From Maea johnstoni (taxonomy: Eukaryota > Annelida > Polychaeta > Spionida > Magelonidae), in the NCBI GenBank assembly GCA_963942565.1, contig OZ012697.1, positions 22,869,781 through 22,933,780 of the forward strand: DNA of 64,000 bases. The letters run 5' to 3'. This document shows positions 42,485 to 54,235 of the stretch, piece by piece. Below the pieces are notes generated by a model. It saw nothing but the letters and a program-made list of their open reading frames with translations. It was not told the DNA's origin and did no database searches. Each line of letters begins with the position of its first letter. The stretch's first letter is position 1. The position numbers were made by a program, and so were the translations under genes.

Positions 42485-44160
42485 TCTCATTGCCAGGCGG
42501 GGAACTGCACTGATACCCAACACAGCAGACCCACCATCTGAGCCTCGTTACTCGGCAACCAAACTGTTTCTGTTTCTGCGCCAGGCGGGGAGCCGCAGGG
42601 CCGTTCAGGAGCAGCAGACAGTAGAGTTGTTTTTGCCACAGCTCCAGAGCCAGCCATTGGCAGCGGGCAGGCAGTGAACATAAACAACCTTGAAATGAAG
42701 GGCAGACAGCAGAGTAAGCAGATTTTCTCTGGCAGGTGGGGAGTTGCAATGACGCTCATACAAGATAGATGGTCATTACAGAAAACGCTTTATGGTGTTG
42801 ATATGGAACTATCTGTGTAGAAACCCTGCAGTTTTCTGATTCAGTTTTGATATGCATCTGCTACTCTGTTTCACTCTGTGTTCAGGAGTAAGGCACTTTG
42901 TATATTTGCTGTATGATAATTTCCTTATGGCGCAGATGAATTATATTTCCGAAAACAAGTCTGGGAGATGGTGGCACTTAGTGTAGTATGGTTCGCGCAA
43001 TCAAGCACTCTTTGGCAATTCGATATGATGCCTATCATATATCATAGATTCATTATGTACAGCCAGCGGAAACAGGCAGAAATAATGGGCAATCATTCCT
43101 CATTATATCTGATCAATTCTTCGCTGGTACGTCGTCGTGTGAACCCTGGGCATTTTGATTGGCTGGCTTTTTTCTGTCGCTGCGACATCCAGGGGTCTGT
43201 TTGAAGAGAAAGGCTTCCCTCGGTCCATTATTGTCAGAGATTAGATTTTCTTGGCGTGGGTCCGCTGGGTCGTCTGGATCTATGACACTTTTGAGAATAA
43301 CTAGGGAATTAAGATTGAAGTAAGAAAATATTTGATGGGGAATTGTCAGTTTATTTCTTGTTAACATTTTTCCTTCATATATTTTCCGATATATGGGTAG
43401 GTCGAAATGCAGGAAAGGCTTCACATTGCAGACTGATTTTCAAGCAGATTCTGATATTAGGGTCCTATTCAGGATTTAATGGATAATCTGAAAAATTATG
43501 GGTGTCCTATTTTTTTCAATTGAGAAGACATATTCATGTATATGGGCATAATGCATTAATTCATTCAGTATATATTTATGGTTTATTGTGAGTGTATTGT
43601 GATATTCCTTGAAAAATAGGATGCCCAAAAATTTTACAATTGCCAATTTTTTGCACTCAGTTTTTCTTAAACCTGGCTAAGACCCTGTGGTGAGATACCC
43701 TCAAAAAAGCCAGGCGTTTTTGGCCGCTGTGAGCATCATCGGGTTGAATAATATTCCAGCTTCATAAGTCGAGATCCTCTCTGTAGCGAGTCTCCTCTTT
43801 TCTACCGTGTATTAAGCAATCTGTGGTCCCGCTTCTCATGCGCTCAGCCTTCTCTCCATACACACACACACACACGTCCCTCCAATATGTAGTCAGGCGG
43901 GGAGCAAACTGACGTCCCGTCGCAGCTGATGGCAGAATCCCATCTATTGCTTCTCCACACACAAGTCCCAGTAACACTCCATAGCTGCTCGGCAGGCGGT
44001 ACTAGCAATGATCACGAGCCGCGGCAGACCGGCAACGACCGACCACCACGCAGCCCAATAATACGTATGGGTATGGCGTGATGCGGCAGCCTGCAGCGTA
44101 GAAACCCATTTCCATTATCTTGATTAGGTAGGCGGGGAGCGGCAATGACGGCATAGCGAT
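42485..44160 (+). repeat. Dispersed AGGCGGGGAGC words
   Basis: CAGGCGGGGAACTGCACTGA, CAGGCGGGGAGCCGCAG, CAGGTGGGGAGTTGCAATGA, CAGGCGGGGAGCAAACTGAC and TAGGCGGGGAGCGGCAATGA occur near 42494, 42593, 42734, 43893 and 44128. They may be the remains of a repeat. Opposing frames at 42477..42759 show no recognisable domain. Confidence 0.5.
43255..43745 (+). mobile_element. TTAA-2 MITE interrupted by hAT8-1
   Basis: GTCGTCTGGATCTATGACAC, AATAACTAGGGAATTAAG and AATATTTGATGGGGAATTG lie left, and TTTTGGCCGCTGTGAGCATC lies right of a hAT8-1 copy at 43460..43687 that ends CCTGGCTAAGACCCTG. Confidence 0.72.
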
Positions 44161-44348
44161 GCAGACGGCCAGAAAACAACCTATCACACCATGTTTTGCC
44201 GGAGATTGGTTTGGGTTTGCGTGTGATGGTGATATTGAAGAGGCAAGGCAGGCAGAGAGGCAGACTGCTGGTGGTGTAGAAGTGGATGTGTTATGAAGCT
44301 GCCTGGCCTAATAGGATTTAGAGGGAGTGACAGAGGCAGGCTTACATA

Positions 44349-44467
<119 letters not shown>

Positions 44468-44537
44468 TCACACATATACATATACATATAAAAACATTAT
44501 CATAAATTATGTATTTTCACTTTCACAACCAATTTAC

Positions 44538-44981
44538 AGCTAATTCAAGCTAACAATGAGCAAAGCAAATGGGTTTGTAAGTTTCAACTGTGTGCCTGTA
44601 AGAACAGGTTTTTTCTTTATTGGTGCTCACCTCAAGCACAGGTGTGCACCTATAGATTTCTGGGTCAGTTTGTGGTTAGCAGTCTCTGAGTGTGGATAAC
44701 TAGAGCATAGGGGAAACGAAAGGGGCAATTGGTAAATGGGACACTAGTAGTCTAAATAAGATGTAGAGATTGTGGTACTTGAGATATGATACCCCTGACA
44801 GGCCTCCCTACTCGGTGACCCAGAAAACCTACTGGGCGACTGGCTGAACCTACCTGTCTACTTTACAAGTGGACATGTAGAGGTCACAGGTCCACCTGTA
44901 GGGTCTATCAATGGTTTGTGCAGAGTGAATGGACTATACTCCTGAACTTGTACTATCGCTCATTGTTAGCTTGAATTAGCT
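44538..44981. repeat. 444-bp unit with perfect 24-bp inverted ends
   Basis: AGCTAATTCAAGCTAACAAT (first 20 of 24 bases, 44538..44561) is exactly inverted at 44958..44981. The interior shows no frame. It may be a MITE, though no clear target duplication was found. Confidence 0.65.
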
Positions 44982-45279
44982 ATAACACTGCTCAAAAACA
45001 GTCATTTATCCAGCTAAAAAATATTTTTAAAAATTTCACCCACTTTATTTTCAGAAATATGTCTTTGGTAAATTTTATTGATAGTATTGTTGAATAAGGA
45101 GAAATTAGTTTATTAGTGATGTGGAGAATATAAGGTTCTAAGAGATTCTAACATGTAATGTATTTTTTGTTGCTACTAAATTAGATATTACATGGAATAA
45201 CTCCTATTTTCTATCTAGTTCAAAATGGCAGCCTGTAAAATACTCGTCCAACACAATATTGTATTGAGAGGGAAGGCAA

Positions 45280-45455
45280 GCTTGCTAAGGATAGACTGGC
45301 TACCAGGGTTTTTACGAAGCAGAGATTACAAATTTGTAGACTGGCTGCCAGTCCATCCCAGATGTGCAGAGAAGGTAGACTGGCAGCCAGCCAGTTGGTG
45401 TCCTAGAGTAGAAATTTGAATTGGTTATGTAGACTGACTGCCAGTCCCTCCCTTT
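45280..45455 (+). repeat. Short tandem GTAGACTGGCTGCCAGTCC units
   Basis: TAGACTGGCTACCAGG, TAGACTGGCTGCCAGTCC, TAGACTGGCAGCCAGCC and TAGACTGACTGCCAGTCC appear at about 50-bp intervals. Each contains a small GGCTGCCAG palindrome. Confidence 0.65.
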
Positions 45456-45849
45456 ACTCTGATGACGAAAACAAGTCAATTCTTATTATATGAGCTCTCC
45501 ATTAGTCACATCTTGAATCATATCTTTTACTTATTACTTATTAATTAGCCATTCATATACAGAGTGCATAAACATTAGGCTTGGGCGTTCTGGAGATATG
45601 ATTAATTATGTACAGTATCCTTTTCAAAAAATAAAAATAGATAAATATAAAAATTAGAGTAAAAAGATGGAGAATATTCATAGATAGGCCTGAGTTTTCT
45701 GTATCAGTGTGTCATTTTTCAAAAATAAATTAATGAATTAATGAGGAACATTGTCTAGAATATAATAACTTGCCTTAAAATACATATCTTTCTAAGTTTT
45801 GCTTTATTCCCAGCTGAGAAAGGTTATATTTGGTTGGGCTGTTTAGTTA

Positions 45850-45951
45850 TCAGAACATACATGTGAACTCCCTTAAAAAATATGAAGCACGAGAATTTTA
45901 CAATTGTCAATTTTGGGAACCCAGTTTTTGAATCCTGGCTAAGACACTAGT
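45850..45951 (-). mobile_element. hAT8-1 MITE, one end
   Basis: CTCCCTTAAAAAATATGAAG, TTTACAATTGTCAATTTTGG and AATCCTGGCTAAGACACTAG are the left end of the family in reverse. Confidence 0.72.
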
Positions 45952-46111
45952 ATTAATGGGTTTCCCTTTGGCCTCGGTTGCTGTCAAATTTCTGAAAGAT
46001 ATGGCATTGCTCCAAAAAGGTTAATGGTGTACTACTCTTGTGGTTGCTGGTGCTTGCTATTGGTCCCACTGCTTCTTTGTGTAGACTAAAAGGGTATTAT
46101 GAGTTTGTTAC

Positions 46112-46478
46112 TAGGACTGTCATTGATATGACAAGTATCGATCGATCGAAATAATTTTTCCAATTAATCGAATCGAATCAATTATGTTAATCGAATCGAA
46201 TTAATCGAAACACATTTTTTCAGCCTTTTACGCAATTTTAAGCCAACGCTGTTAAGAATTTTGAAGAGAAACTCAAGTATCTAATCAGAAAGTGTTGAGA
46301 AAACCTTCATTGTCTTTGCATTGTGGGAATCTTAGGATCCTAAGCCACAAAAATAGTGTGGAACATGTGAAAATATTCTATTACTGCAGTTCTTCACAAT
46401 CGAATCGAAATAATCGGAATCGAAAAATAAAATGTCAATGATCGAATCGAAAAAAAATGGATGTCAATGACAGTCCTA
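46112..46478 (+). mobile_element. hAT8-4 MITE with TTTGTTAC duplication
   Basis: The ends TAGGACTGTCATTGATATG and CAATGACAGTCCTA are inverted; the 8-bp duplication TTTGTTAC is exact (46104..46111, 46479..46486). AATCGAATCGAA words are frequent near both ends. This is the reference solo copy for the family. Confidence 0.92.
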
Positions 46479-46654
46479 TTTGTTACCCTTAGATCTCATA
46501 AGCCTTTGTAAATAGTGTATGCTAGCGCCGGTTCTTCCTGTACCAGGCAGGCTCCCTGGATCCGGCGGGATCTAGGAGGGCACTAGTTCACTAGTTCAAT
46601 AGGCATTGTTTCAATTAGTATTTACAGTGTTTTGGCCAGCAGGGTGTCTTCGTG

Positions 46655-46750
46655 CAGGGTCTTAGCCAGGATTTAGGAACTTTTTTTATCATACTCAATC
46701 CTTGTGCTTTGGATGAAAGTAGCCTTAGCATTGGAAGGAAAGGTAATGTT
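46655..46750 (+). mobile_element. hAT8-1 and TTAA-1 end fragments
   Basis: CAGGGTCTTAGCCAGGATTT (hAT8-1) is followed by CCTTGTGCTTTGGATGAAAG and GCCTTAGCATTGGAAGG (TTAA-1 right end). Confidence 0.65.
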
Positions 46751-46801
46751 AGCTAAACATGCTCTTCATAAATATATGGTCTTCCAAGCTGGCTTGCCTT
46801 A

Positions 46802-47025
46802 TAAGTTGTTTGTTTCCTGTAAGCCTACCCTAACATGTTTTTATTCAAAAAAATCCCTACCCTAAAGTTTTTATTGCCCTCCCAACTCCCAATCATTGTA
46901 AAACATGCATAAAACACACATTTTTGACCCAAAAAATAATGCAAAAAAAAATCTTTTTACCAATCTACCTACCCTATTTTTTTCCCGGACCGTTACAGGA
47001 AACAAACAATATTTTTTTCTTGGCC
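46802..47025 (+). mobile_element. Harb-1 MITE, left tip eroded
   Basis: GTTGTTTGTTTCCTGTAAGC mirrors CGTTACAGGAAACAAACAAT; TTTTTTCTTGGCC ends it and TTA lies at both sides. CATGCATAAAACACACATTT matches other copies. Confidence 0.8.
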
Positions 47026-47253
47026 TTATAATTTTTCTGTGCTGAACTCCTATGGTAGTAGGCAGTATGGCATTGTTCCAAAACGTACATGGTTTATTAC
47101 ACTGCTGGGTCTGGGCCTCTCTTATTTATGTGGCCTGGGACTGGAGTCTATATCCAGGGAGAATAGTTGGTGGATGCTACAGTTTGTTTCACTAGAAGAT
47201 GTATGGTTTATTACTGTTGTGGGTGGGCTGTGAAGACTATTCTTGTCGAGTCT

Positions 47254-47261
<8 letters not shown>

Positions 47262-47334
<73 letters not shown>

Positions 47335-47355
47335 CAGAGAGAGAGACAGAGAGAG
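47262..47355 (+). repeat. (GA)n microsatellite
   Basis: About 45 GA dinucleotides with a few C interruptions near the end. Frames across it are simple-sequence artefacts. Confidence 0.95.
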
Positions 47356-48235
47356 TGGGTCCGAGACAGTCCTGTATTGATTTTGCAAAATTTTCACAAA
47401 ATGATTTATGGATTGGGAGGGATTTTTGTGGATAAAGCGATATTTGTATGTAAGATTTTACGATGCCTGGGTCTTACCACTAGTAAGTTTGTCCAGGCCC
47501 AGGCCAGTACTCCCCCGAGGTCTGAGATTTATGAATTTTGCTTTAGACAGGGCATAACACTAAGCTTCAAGGTGTACTTACCTGGTAGGGTAATTGAAAT
47601 TTGAAATCTACTTCCCCGACTCTAAAAATCCACTTCCTCACAAACAAAAATTTATGATTGATGGTGTCAATGTAAAGCTACAGACGAAATCAAGACCAAT
47701 GCCTACTATGTGTATGTGTATGTTTGAATATGTACATCCATGATGTACTGGTCGCCCTGATGTTCTTTGTGTCCTGGCCCCTGGGTCTGCTTGGCTGTGG
47801 GTATATCGGCTGAGCGGGTGGGTAGTGTGTCACGTTCCAGCGGGCGGCGGGCTCACAGGGCGAGGGGTGTCGGGTTTCTGTGTGTTTATGACAGCGGGAG
47901 TAGAGGTCACACTACCCGAGGCAAGAATAGCACAACGATGTCGACAACGACCAACGACCAGGGGATGCGGGCAGGATGATGACGACGATGAGAGGGGACC
48001 ATGTGCTGACCGAGTTCTTGGGTGCAAAATCCTAGTCCCGGCAGCAGCAGCAGCAGCGGTAGCAGTAGCAGTGGACCTTGACATGTGCTTGACATGTGCG
48101 TAGCGCATTGGATGAATATCTCTGTATCTGGTGGGAGCAGATCCTCCTATCTACTCCTTTAGACCATCTATATTTGCTATCTTTAGTGCCTTTTTAAAAT
48201 GTACAAGCTAGCTTTGGTTTAAATTTGTGAGTTTA
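47356..48235 (+). other. Intron 2 sequence with a CpG-richer part
   Basis: No element is recognised. At 47780..48060 CpG is more frequent and there are GACGACGATG and CAGCAGCAGCAGCAGCGG words; frames there are low-complexity and unrecognised. Confidence 0.5.
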
Positions 48236-48432
48236 GTGGAGAGAGAGACAGAGAGACAGAGACAGAGAATGAGAGATTCAGAGAGAGACAGAGAGAGAGA
48301 GCGAGTCAGTAAGAGAGAGTCAGAGGGGGAGAGTGAAATAGAGAGAGAGCGAGCAAGAGAGAGAGAGAGAGGGTGGGAGGGAAGGAGAGAGAGACAGAGA
48401 CAGAAGGAGAGGCAGACAGAGAGCAAGACAGA
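48236..48432 (+). repeat. (GA)n-rich imperfect microsatellite
   Basis: A purine-rich tract of GAGAGACAGA and variants, more diverged than the tract at 47262. Just after it, ACCAGCACAAGCCTGGCTAC is duplicated at 48559..48650. Confidence 0.9.
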
Positions 48433-48887
48433 AATCCGTCAAAGAGGTCATCAAGTACCCCATTAATGAGGACACATGATTACCCAACAGTGTGTGTTCT
48501 GTTTACTCAACAGATAATCACTGATGAGAGAAGCTCCCTGATCTGATCCACCCGATACAGACCAGCATAAGCCTGGCTACAACACCTTACATAAGCTCAT
48601 TATACAGACCAGCACAAGCCTGGCTACAACACCTTACATAAGCTTATTATCCCAGCGTTCTCCTTTCTAGAAGCAATCCTCCTCCATGAGATACAGATCT
48701 CGCCCACTCCCTTCTCGGGATGTAATCAGTGGATTGAAGATGTCTCAGTGTAATTAAGGAAGTGATGTGGTGTCCTCTATCTCTGGATAGTAATCAGCCT
48801 CCATTGTATCGCTGGCGCATGCCCTGTGGCACTGGGAGCCAGAATAGATGGGCTTTGTGATGGAGATTACTTTACCCCACCCCTTCT

Positions 48888-49467
48888 TTAACCCATTAAT
48901 GCCTGGAGACAGGGAGAATGGATAAGTATATATACATCCTTGCTGGAGACAGAGACTAAATAGCCAGGAACCATCCAGCCCGTCTATATTGGACAGGCAG
49001 TTTCTAAAAAACCTCCTTTTTGGAAAGGCAAAAATTTCTTTGAAGATTTCTATGGGGTTATAACCAAGTATTTTCTTGACAAACCATCATCTAGGACATG
49101 ACTGAAATGTAAATTGACTTTTTTGACACAATAGGTTATGTAATGTAGTTGTTATAAGGATTTGCAGGAGCTGAGTAGCTAAATCTGGACGGGCAGAAAT
49201 TTTGGAACTGCTGTTTTGGACCGGCAGTTTTAAACTCCTGGCTAAGACCCTGCCTGGAGATTTCCAGGATCAGGGTCGTCTGGAATTATGATACTTTTGA
49301 TAATTATTTTAAAATCAGTAGAGAATTCCCAAAATATTTGAAGAAGAGATGTGGGTTGATTCTGACGATCATTATATCTTCAAATAGTTTTCTAAAAATG
49401 CTCTGGTCACAAAACATTGCCAAAATAGACTAGGCATTTTTGGCTGCCAGGGGCATAATTGTGTTAA
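48888..49467 (+). mobile_element. TTAA-2 MITE interrupted by hAT8-2
   Basis: TTAACCCATTAATGCCTGGA starts it and GGCATAATTGTGTTAA ends it, with GTCGTCTGGAATTATGATAC and AAATATTTGAAGAAGAG inside. The hAT8-2 element 48950..49252 splits GCTGGAGA. Confidence 0.83.
48950..49252 (-). mobile_element. hAT8-2 MITE with CTGGAGA duplication
   Basis: CAGAGACTAAATAGCCAGG starts it and TCCTGGCTAAGACCCTG ends it. Flanks GCTGGAGA and CCTGGAGA match at seven of eight positions. Confidence 0.83.
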
Positions 49468-49629
49468 TCCATTAACGCTTGTAGCCTAGAGCAGCGTGGC
49501 AACTTCGGCATAATCTTTCAAGCAGAAGTGTCGATGAGAAGGTACCTATTTGGAGAAGGCATCTTAATCAGATCACTACCAACAACTCTCCTTCAAATAT
49601 TTTTGGTACCACAGGCATAAAACTGTTAA
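49464..49629 (+). mobile_element. TTAA-2 MITE, second tandem copy
   Basis: TTAATCCATTAACGCTTGTA to GGCATAAAACTGTTAA, with AACTCTCCTTCAAATATTTT inside. It shares the TTAA with the preceding copy, so the two abut. Confidence 0.72.
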
Positions 49630-50084
49630 CTCTAACCTGAACAAAAGTGCATTGTAAATGGAGATTACCTTTACGGTAGATTTATTTTATGTATCGGTTT
49701 CAGGGCTTGTTGTAATCTTATTCATTTATGCAGGGTACAGAGTGAACTTAGAACACTTAAGGTATCCATGGGATCTTACTTGTATGGGTCATTTACATAA
49801 TGTATCTGTAATAGGGCTTATAAAAGTACTTGTTGCCCATTTGAGCAGTGAAGCTCTTAAATGGATTTAATGGTACATTTGTGGAATATATCACTTGGGG
49901 ATTTAAATTAGCTCCTTTAAACCGGGTGCGAAATACACTCATTACATGTAAAGGTTCATCTCCAGACTAGGCTGTAGGTAGTAGTTTGAAATACTCTCCA
50001 AAAACAAGCAATCCTAAAAAATTTAAGTCGAAACATTCACCTAACTGTGCATGTAGCACCCAAAAATTGCCTGACCATAATATG

Positions 50085-50255
50085 GTGATATTTAAACATG
50101 AGCGGTTTTCAGAAAATATTTGAAGGGGAAATGTACTTCACAACGCTCTTACAAATATTTTGCGAGTTTATGATGAATTCCTAAGTTATTTACAAAAGAA
50201 AATAAGATACAGACAAATTTGTTTAAGAGATCTGCAGGCATAAATGGATAAATAT
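50085..50255 (+). mobile_element. TTAA-2 MITE, diverged
   Basis: AGAAAATATTTGAAGGGGAA and TACAAATATTTTGCGAG form the internal inverted pair; ATCTGCAGGCATAAATGG ends it. Confidence 0.6.
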
Positions 50256-51019
50256 ATTCAAATTTGAAATGTATTTTTTCTGCAGTTAGGAATTCATAAC
50301 AAAACCTGAGCATACATGAGATAACATTTTACCTGCCTAATGTTATTTATTACCTGTCACTTTAAAAGCTGGCAATGATTATTCACCGACGTTGACGCAT
50401 GAATATCGCATTTAATTATCACTGAAATTTCCTTATGAGGAATCTCTTTGCATAATTTAATTTATCGTGAGTCGATAATGTTTTTTTGCGGGTGAGTCAA
50501 CTGATGCTGCTGGGTGGCAGGGGCCAGAAGCCAAGATGACTTCATCCCTTCCATGACAGCATTCTGTCTGTCTGTTCTGAGTCACCCACTCACGACCGCT
50601 CACCTGATATTAACCCCAGGTGTCGCCGGCGTGCCATCCTGCATGATCACTCCCGCAGACAATTATTTCGTTGAAAATGTTTGCAATATATTTGATTGAA
50701 TTTTCTTTCAGATCCTGTAGTCAATAATCTTGGTTTAAGAATATTCCAATAAGGTTGCACATTATTGATGCTCCCAGTATCTGAATAGAAATTGTTTTTT
50801 ACAAGATTTGGGTTTTTATGCGTTAATGGAGGCGGCCATGACAGTTTGAGTGGTTCTCTGTATCCATGTGTGCAGTATGCATGTAGACTGATCTTAATCA
50901 CAATCACAGCCCAGCACAAATGGGGTCAAAGAGAAGTGCAGGGTGGCAGCGTTATTGTCCATTAGTGCTAAAACCTCCAGCATTTATGACACCCCAAACT
51001 AGATTCTCATTGGCCACGG
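50256..51019 (+). other. Intron 2 sequence, nothing recognised
   Basis: No recognised element, tandem repeat or credible frame. Confidence 0.5.
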
Positions 51020-52130
51020 ACAATCAACCACATGGCTGTTAAGGTGCGCTGAAAGGAGTCGGTAGACATTTCAAACGGGGAAGAGCAGCTATCAGTATTG
51101 TTTCCCCAGAATGCCCAGCCTCCAGTAGTAGTAGTGTGAGTGGAGGGACGATCAACCACATGACCTTTTAGGGGATGCTGAAAAGATTCAAAGGAATCCA
51201 TAGACATTTCACATGGAGAAGGTAGCTATCAGTATTGATTCAGCCTCCAGTTGTAGTTGAGAGGGAGTGGACACAGGAAGGAGTCTGCAGAAAGTGCAAA
51301 GGGACACGAGAGCTATTAATATTGCTTCTCCTGCTGTTGTTGATTCTGCCTCATGTTGTAATTGTGAATGGGCACTCGAAGGAATCTGATGGTGCAAAGG
51401 GAGGAGAGAGCTATCATTATTATTTCTCCTGTATGCTGTTGCTGTTGCCATCTTCTGTTGTGACTTACAGGGACACTGACAGGAGTCCACAGAAAGTGCT
51501 AAAGGACATGAGAGCTATTGATATTGTTTCATCTATATGCGGCTGGTGCTTTTACAGTTTCCTGTTGTAATTTAACCCTTATGCTGCTGGTGGCTAATTT
51601 GGCCAATACAAAATAATGCAAAAAAGCTGAAACCCTGGCAAATGGGTACTCATCTGAGAGTACTCAGCGAGATTTATCCAATGAATACCAACATGACAGT
51701 GTTTAGATGGTTTTCAAATTTTTTTGCATCCTTGTGCTTTGGATGAAAGTAGCCTCAGCATTCGAAGGGTTAAAGGGAAAACATTGACGGTAATCCACAG
51801 ATAGTGCAAAGGGAGAAGGAAGAAGAAAGCTACCAGAACTATTTCTCCTTTATGCTGCTGCTGCTGCTGTTTTGATGTCCTGTTGTAGTGTGAAGGGATA
51901 TTGGCTGGAGTGCACACTTAGTGCAAAGAGACGAGACAGAGCTATCAGTATAAATTTTCTCCTGTATGCTACTGATGCTGTACCTGCCTCGGAGTGCCTC
52001 CATGGTAATTTAAAGGGATGCTAAAAGGAGTCCACAGACAGCGCTAAGGGACAAGAGAGCTATTAATATTGTTTCTGCTGCTGCTGCTGCAGCCTCTTGG
52101 TCTCTTGTTGTAATGAGATTGAGGTGGCCA
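51020..52130 (+). repeat. Local satellite, ~110-130 bp monomer, about 8 units, interrupted
   Basis: GAGAGCTATTAATATTGTTT, CTCCTGTATGCTGTTGCTG, TTGTAATTTAAAGGG and AGGAGTCCACAGACAGTGC recur. One unit is split at TTTAA by the TTAA-1 element 51576..51769; the unit near 52008 (GGTAATTTAAAGGGATGC) shows the empty site. Confidence 0.85.
51576..51769 (+). mobile_element. TTAA-1 MITE, reference copy with verified TTAA
   Basis: CCCTTATGCTGCTGGTGGCT begins and CAGCATTCGAAGGG ends it, with TTAA at 51572..51575 and 51770..51773. The neighbouring satellite unit has a single TTAA at the same place. Confidence 0.93.
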
Positions 52131-52821
52131 TCATTGCTGGCAAGACCTGGATGGAAGGCTGCAGGGTTCGACTGCCTATGGGTGGTATGTACAGCGAATA
52201 AGAGGGACTCTAAGCTGAATGGAGACTACTAGACTACTATGGATGTGTATGGTCAAAGATACAGATTGATAAAATCTATCCATATGTGAAATACTCTTCA
52301 CAGATCACATGTAGATACGGAACATAACGTTATATGGACCAAGGATAGAATGATGATTAATCTCACAATAAAGGAATTAAGGAAATATTATCAATTGGAC
52401 TGCATACTGTGAACACATACGCTAAGCAATTTGTTAGCAGCAAGGATTATGGATATAGGCCGAGGATTAAACCCCATAATTTGTTAAATATTACCATGGA
52501 TTTAAGGCTTTATGGACAAAATAGGTGAAGCATTCATCAGGATTATGCTCCATGGATATCTGTCGACGATTCCTTTCCAGTTTTATGAAATGATACCAGT
52601 CAGATCACTTCATGAAGAATATAGGTTTATGATTTGATGAAATGTTTTCATTGCAAAAATGACCAGCCAAGTGGAATTACGACCTATACATGCTCCTGTC
52701 ATACAGAGCTGTATCAGGTAAACAAATTACTTACATTTTTGGCAGTATCTAAAGTTGTGATCACACCTTTTTTGTGGAAAATATTTTCAAGAGAAAAGTT
52801 GATAAGACCCCAGCATCCCTG
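52131..52821 (+). other. Intron 2 sequence, nothing recognised
   Basis: Unique-looking AT-rich DNA with GGATTATGG/GGATTAAAC words but no period or ends. Confidence 0.5.
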
Positions 52822-53134
52822 CCAGGTTCTAAGCCAAGATATAGAAACTGGGTGCCCAAATTGGTCAATTGTTAATTCTTTATGGCATCCTCTTTTTCAA
52901 GGGAGATAACAATATATACTCATATTTCTACTATGAATGTTCATTTCCTTATTAAAGTAAGGCATAATATACAGTGTCATGAGAATTTTATTGAGGTGAA
53001 AACCTTCATTTATATGCTTGACTTTGGCAATTCAAGAAATTCTCAATGAAACTGGGTAACTAGTCTGAGTGGTCATCTTTTTGAGGGTTTGGGTGTCTAA
53101 ATGATGCCCAGTTGCCCTGCTGGCGAAGACTATC
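52822..53134 (+). mobile_element. hAT8-1 MITE, near full length
   Basis: CCAGGTTCTAAGCCAAGATA, CTGGGTGCCCAAATTGGTCA, TTTTATTGAGGTGAAAACCT and GCCCTGCTGGCGAAGACTAT follow in order. Confidence 0.82.
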
Positions 53135-53139
53135 TATGC

Positions 53140-53250
53140 CATTGTCTTAGCCAGGATTTAGAAACTGGCTGCCTAAAATTGGCAGTTGTAAAATTTTAAG
53201 GGTTTGGGTGTCCAAAAAGGCACCCAGACGCCCTGCTGTCTAAGACCATG
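53140..53250 (+). mobile_element. hAT8-1 MITE, 111-bp deletion form with both ends
   Basis: CATTGTCTTAGCCAGGATTT and GCCCTGCTGTCTAAGACCATG are both present, joined at TTTTAAGGGTTTGGGTGTCC so the middle two thirds of the family are missing. Confidence 0.82.
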
Positions 53251-53415
53251 ATTATGCCTAATGTCCCAGCCCCAGCCCACAACTCATGGTGGCATATTTT
53301 ACTAAACATGTTTTGGCCTAATAAGTAGGGTAATTTATATAGGTTACAGGCATGATGGTGAATACATAAGGATGCCTATAGATGTGACACATATTTAGCA
53401 TCAAGATAACATAGT

Positions 53416-53515
53416 TAACCCTTTTATGCTCAAGAGTCCCTCTAGATGTTGTTGTCTGGATCTATGATACTTTCGTCAATAACTAGGGAATTACGAATAA
53501 TCCCACAAAATAACA
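53416..53515 (+). mobile_element. TTAA-2 MITE, left half
   Basis: TTAACCCTTTTATGCTCAAG and GTTGTCTGGATCTATGATAC, AATAACTAGGGAATTACG are present without the right half. Confidence 0.72.
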
Positions 53516-53560
53516 GAGCACTGGTAAGAAAATCATATATCTACCGCCTTCACATACTTA

Positions 53561-53800
53561 GGCCTAAAAAAATTAATTGTTTGTTTCCTGTAACGGCCCG
53601 AAAAAAAATAGGGTAGGTAGGTCAGTAAAAATATATTTTTTTTCATTATTCTTTTGGTTTAAAAATGTGTGTTTTATGCATGTTTTTTACGTTGATTGGG
53701 AGTTGGGAGGCGATAAAAAAACTTATAGGGTAGGGATTTTTTTGAATAAAAACTTGTTAGGGTAGGGTTACAGGAAACAAACAACTTTTTTATTTAGGCC
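53561..53800 (-). mobile_element. Harb-1 MITE with TTA duplication
   Basis: GGCCTAAAAAAATTAATTGT and GTTTCCTGTAACGGCCCG at the left mirror GGTTACAGGAAACAAACAAC and TTTATTTAGGCC at the right; TTA lies at 53558..53560 and 53801..53803. The interior is inverted relative to the 20543 copy. Confidence 0.87.
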
Positions 53801-53803
53801 TTA

Positions 53804-54235
53804 TCCAGCATGACCAGTAAGATTTGATTCAAGCTAGCTACCAGATTCCTCAAAGTACGTCCAACTTTCTCTCAGCCTTGTTTGTGCCAGAGGAGCTCTT
53901 CACCCTCACCCTAACAAAATCAGGCTGTGAAATTTGGGGCAGGCCACCAAAGCTCTTAGTAGTAGGGTGTGTGCCGAACTGATAAACAACCTAAAATAGC
54001 ATACAGGAGGAGCAGCAGTGTTTGCAGCAGTAGTTGCAGCAGTAATTGCAGCAGTGGTACCACAGGAGCAAACACCACCACATTATCAAGGTTCTCAGGG
54101 AGTGATAACAAACAGGTCATGCTTAAACACTGCTGGCGAAAACAACCCTACCAACAGGGTTTGCAATTAATGTTTGGTTTTCCTGTGTGGCTTAGCAGTA
54201 GTATTAGTTGTGGTAGCATTTGCTGTACGTAGTAT
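53804..54235 (+). other. Intron 2 sequence with short GCAGCAGTA repeats
   Basis: Only a short imperfect GCAGCAGTAATTGCAGCAG tract (about 54020..54060) stands out. Confidence 0.5.

Noticed and set aside
42477-42759. Cys-rich 90-residue peptides on the minus strand
   Set aside because: Two overlapping frames over the AGGCGGGGAGC words; no signal peptide plus spaced cysteine pattern that I can name.
47122-48466. Ser/Leu- or Arg/Glu-repeat proteins
   Set aside because: They are translations of (GA)n tracts.
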